Shown here piece after piece: positions 62,126 to 64,000 of a stretch of DNA of 64,000 bases (position 1 is the first letter of the stretch; every line of letters starts with the position of its first letter). The DNA lies in assembly GCA_964425755.1 (NCBI GenBank), contig CAYRNY010000002.1, positions 372,001 through 436,000 of the forward strand. Direction: 5' to 3'. The position numbers were made by a program, and so were the translations under genes. This DNA is from CAYRNY01 sp964425755. GTDB lineage: Bacteria > Chloroflexota > Anaerolineae > Aggregatilineales > Aggregatilineaceae. The notes under the pieces are model-generated. The model saw only the letters and a program-made list of their open reading frames with translations. It searched no databases and was not told where the DNA came from.

Positions 62126-63526
62126 ATGGGCTTTTTTGATTTCGAGCACGCCGAACGCGATGAGCGCGCGCTCAAGCCCATCCAGGGCCGGGGCGACACG
62201 CTGCACGCATTGATCGATCACCGTTGGTTAAGCTTTGCGATCATCGTGTTTCTCATCGCGGTTATCTTCCGGGTCCGTGAACTGCTGGCAATGGTCGCGT
62301 TTATGATTGCCGTGATCTCCGTTGCGTTTCTGTGGAGTCGCCAATCACTTCGCGGCATCACCTACCACCGCCAGTTTCGCTACCGGCGCTACTTCCCTGG
62401 TGAGGAGTTCACCATCCATATTCTGATCGAAAATCGTAAGCTGTTGCCTGTCCCCTGGATTCGAATCGAAGACGAATGGCCGCTGGCTATCGGGCCAAAG
62501 GACGAAACACTGATCGCCCGCACGGATAGTGGCGCTGACCAGGGATACCTGATCAACACGTATGCACTGCGTTGGTATGAGCGTATCCGGCGCGCATTTC
62601 AACATCTGGCGCTCCAACGCGGTGTGTTCACCGTCGGTCCGGTGCACCTGGTATCCGGCGACCCATTCAGCCTGTTTGACCGCAAGATAACGCTCGCTGA
62701 CCGCCACGAAGTCGTGATCGTATATCCGCGTATTCGTGCATTATCCGAACTGGGCCTGCCTTTGAAGAATCCCTTTGGCGACCAACGTGTACAGCGACGA
62801 TTGTTCGAGGACCCCAACCGCACGATGGGCGTCCGCGATTATGCCCCGTATGACAGCTTCCGGCACATTCACTGGAAAGCGACCGCACGCATGGGCCAAC
62901 TGCAAACGCGCGTGTACGAACCAACCCGCAGCCAGTGTACGGTATTGTGCCTCAACGTCGCCACGTTCGAGCAATACTGGCGCGGGGTATGGCCGGCCAT
63001 GCTGGAATATGAGATGGAGGTGGCCGCCTCTCTGGCGAACTGGGGAATTGAACAGGGCCATTTGGTCGGAATGGTCGCAAACAGCACCCTTGCCCACGCC
63101 GATCAGCCGTTCCGCATCCTGCCCAGCCGCAACCCAGACCAGCTCGCCCGCGTGCTCCAGGCACTCGCAGCAGTGAGCTACTTCGTCAGCGCGCCTTTTG
63201 AACGTTTTATCTTGCAGGAGAGTCCGCGCATGCCCTGGGGTGCGACGCTGGTAGTCATCACGCCATTCGTAAATGACGCATTGGCGGGATCGTTATTACG
63301 CCTGCATGATAGCGGGCGCCGGATTGTCTTGATCAGCCTCAGCAAATCAAAACCGCCACGCATCGGCACAATTCTGACCTATCATTTGCCGGTTGCAGCA
63401 GACGAACCCCCACTGCCAGATGAAGACGTGGACGAAACCAAAAGCACCGAAGTCTACGCGAGTTTAACCCCACGCCAGCGGTATCTGCTACGCCGGGCAA
63501 AAGAGGGAAACAACGATGCGCGATAA
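62126..63526 (+). CDS. DUF58-domain membrane protein
   Basis: 466 residues. Two neighbouring helices near the N-terminus (WLSFAIIVFLIAVIFRV, LLAMVAFMIAVISVAFLW) are followed by a beta-rich region (YFPGEEFTIHILIENRKLLPVPWIRIEDEWP) and the DUF58 signature DPNRTMGVRDYAPYDSFRHIHWKATARMGQLQTRVYEPT. A vWA-like part follows (TVLCLNVATFEQYW...). It pairs with MoxR, which likely acts on it. The ATG has GGAGG upstream. Its last codons overlap the start of the next gene by 11 bases. Confidence 0.95.
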   Translation: MGFFDFEHAERDERALKPIQGRGDTLHALIDHRWLSFAIIVFLIAVIFRVRELLAMVAFMIAVISVAFLWSRQSLRGITYHRQFRYRRYFPGEEFTIHILIENRKLLPVPWIRIEDEWPLAIGPKDETLIARTDSGADQGYLINTYALRWYERIRRAFQHLALQRGVFTVGPVHLVSGDPFSLFDRKITLADRHEVVIVYPRIRALSELGLPLKNPFGDQRVQRRLFEDPNRTMGVRDYAPYDSFRHIHWKATARMGQLQTRVYEPTRSQCTVLCLNVATFEQYWRGVWPAMLEYEMEVAASLANWGIEQGHLVGMVANSTLAHADQPFRILPSRNPDQLARVLQALAAVSYFVSAPFERFILQESPRMPWGATLVVITPFVNDALAGSLLRLHDSGRRIVLISLSKSKPPRIGTILTYHLPVAADEPPLPDEDVDETKSTEVYASLTPRQRYLLRRAKEGNNDAR

Positions 63527-64000
63527 CCTGTCACAGGAGGTTGACATCGCCGCGTCACGCACGCGCCCGTTTAATTGGCGGCAGGAGTACCTGCATCTCA
63601 CCGTGCTGGCAATGACCGCATCATGGCTTACAGCCTGGGTCGCCCTATCACTGAATTGGTTCCTGGAAATATCCCTCGCGAATGTGCTGGGCCTTACGGC
63701 ATTCCACCTGTTTAGCAGCGCGGTGATCGTGCGCGTTATGCTGCACTACCGCGCGCGCATGGGGCTTGTTGTGTCCACGATCTCGCTCTTGATGTGGCTC
63801 GCCGCCGGAGTGACTCTCCTCCTGCTACCAACGCTCGCCCGTGCCTACGGTGACGGTGATCAGCTCACGCTTGCAGAACTGTTTCACGTTGACAGGTATG
63901 CACGGCTCCCTGCAGGACCGGTCGTCATCCTGTGGGTGCTGTTGTTATGGGGACGCGGGCTGCAATTGACCAGCATCTACATGACACATACGCGTGCCAG
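63516..64000 (+). CDS. Integral membrane protein, partial (runs off the right edge)
   Basis: 161 codons lie in the window. After a polar start (MRDNLSQEVDIAASRTRPFNWRQEY) there are about four hydrophobic helices: LHLTVLAMTASWLTAWVALSL, VLGLTAFHLFSSAVIVRVML, LVVSTISLLMWLAAGVTLLLL, and a later VVILWVLLLWGRGLQL. The position after MoxR and DUF58 suggests the transglutaminase-like or DUF4129 membrane partner of these operons, but the domain is not in the window. It overlaps the DUF58 stop by 11 bases, so translation is coupled. Confidence 0.75.
   Translation, partial: MRDNLSQEVDIAASRTRPFNWRQEYLHLTVLAMTASWLTAWVALSLNWFLEISLANVLGLTAFHLFSSAVIVRVMLHYRARMGLVVSTISLLMWLAAGVTLLLLPTLARAYGDGDQLTLAELFHVDRYARLPAGPVVILWVLLLWGRGLQLTSIYMTHTRA

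Overview
The window looks like a chromosomal segment of a moderately GC-rich bacterium, most likely a member of the Chloroflexota (Anaerolineae-like). This is an inference from gene content, not from a marker phylogeny. The supporting genes are a phosphomutase / DUF3090 / SCO1664 cassette known mainly from Actinobacteria and Chloroflexi, PPC-repeat exported proteins, an LCP protein, a zinc-type L31 and MalF/MalG-type sugar transport. No rRNA, tRNA, CRISPR array, IS element or prophage was recognised. Coding density is high; only two stretches of more than 300 bases lack a gene (6823-7196 and 18351-18666).

Layout. 1-6.8 kb: a partial acyl-CoA synthetase (minus) diverges from a tyrosine-recombinase-like protein that has lost its catalytic residues; then an RlmI-like rRNA methyltransferase, ligA and an SH3-domain membrane protein, all minus. 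6.8-12.3 kb: a hairpin-rich intergenic stretch, then a PHP-domain protein, uvrB, a dGTPase-like HD protein and greA (plus). 12.4-18.4 kb (minus): an orphan membrane protein and a sugar ABC importer (binding protein, a MalF-type permease with a PDZ-like N-terminal extension, and a MalG-type permease) without its own ATPase. 18.6-27 kb: two exported proteins built from PPC-like repeats, a GPH-type sugar symporter, PspC and SRPBCC proteins, then a sulfurtransferase-sufE pair. 27-33.7 kb (minus): an AttEFGH-like operon (LolD-type ATPase, FtsX-type permease, DUF1028 protein, CrtC/AttH-like lipocalin) and an S1-repeat protein. 33.9-44.4 kb: a polytopic GAF sensor ending in a sigma-4-like helix-turn-helix, a GNAT acetyltransferase, cmk, a comEC with a degraded metallo-beta-lactamase domain, ppk1, a DnaB-like RecA-fold ATPase without an N-terminal domain, and lipA. 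44.5-51.7 kb (minus): an O-antigen-ligase-like TPR protein, YifB/ComM, a CPA-type antiporter and an M1-type lipoprotein peptidase. 51.8-57.6 kb: rplU-rpmA-rpmE behind a strong promoter and leader, where rpmE carries an extra RNA-polymerase-alpha-CTD-like domain; tdk, an esterase, a CPBP protease, an LCP protein and a hypothetical. 57.7-64 kb: a degenerate PAS/histidine-kinase-like protein, the phosphomutase-DUF3090-SCO1664 cassette, and a MoxR-DUF58-membrane protein operon cut by the right edge.

Most of the window is housekeeping (DNA repair, translation, cofactor, nucleotide and phosphate metabolism) mixed with envelope and uptake functions. The unusual content lies in domain fusions (PDZ-permease, L31-alphaCTD, sensor-HTH), in proteins that keep a fold but lose their catalytic residues (recombinase, ComEC nuclease domain, histidine kinase), and in the little-studied three-gene phospho-cassette at 59-61 kb. 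Function assignments rest on motifs read by eye; no database search was possible.
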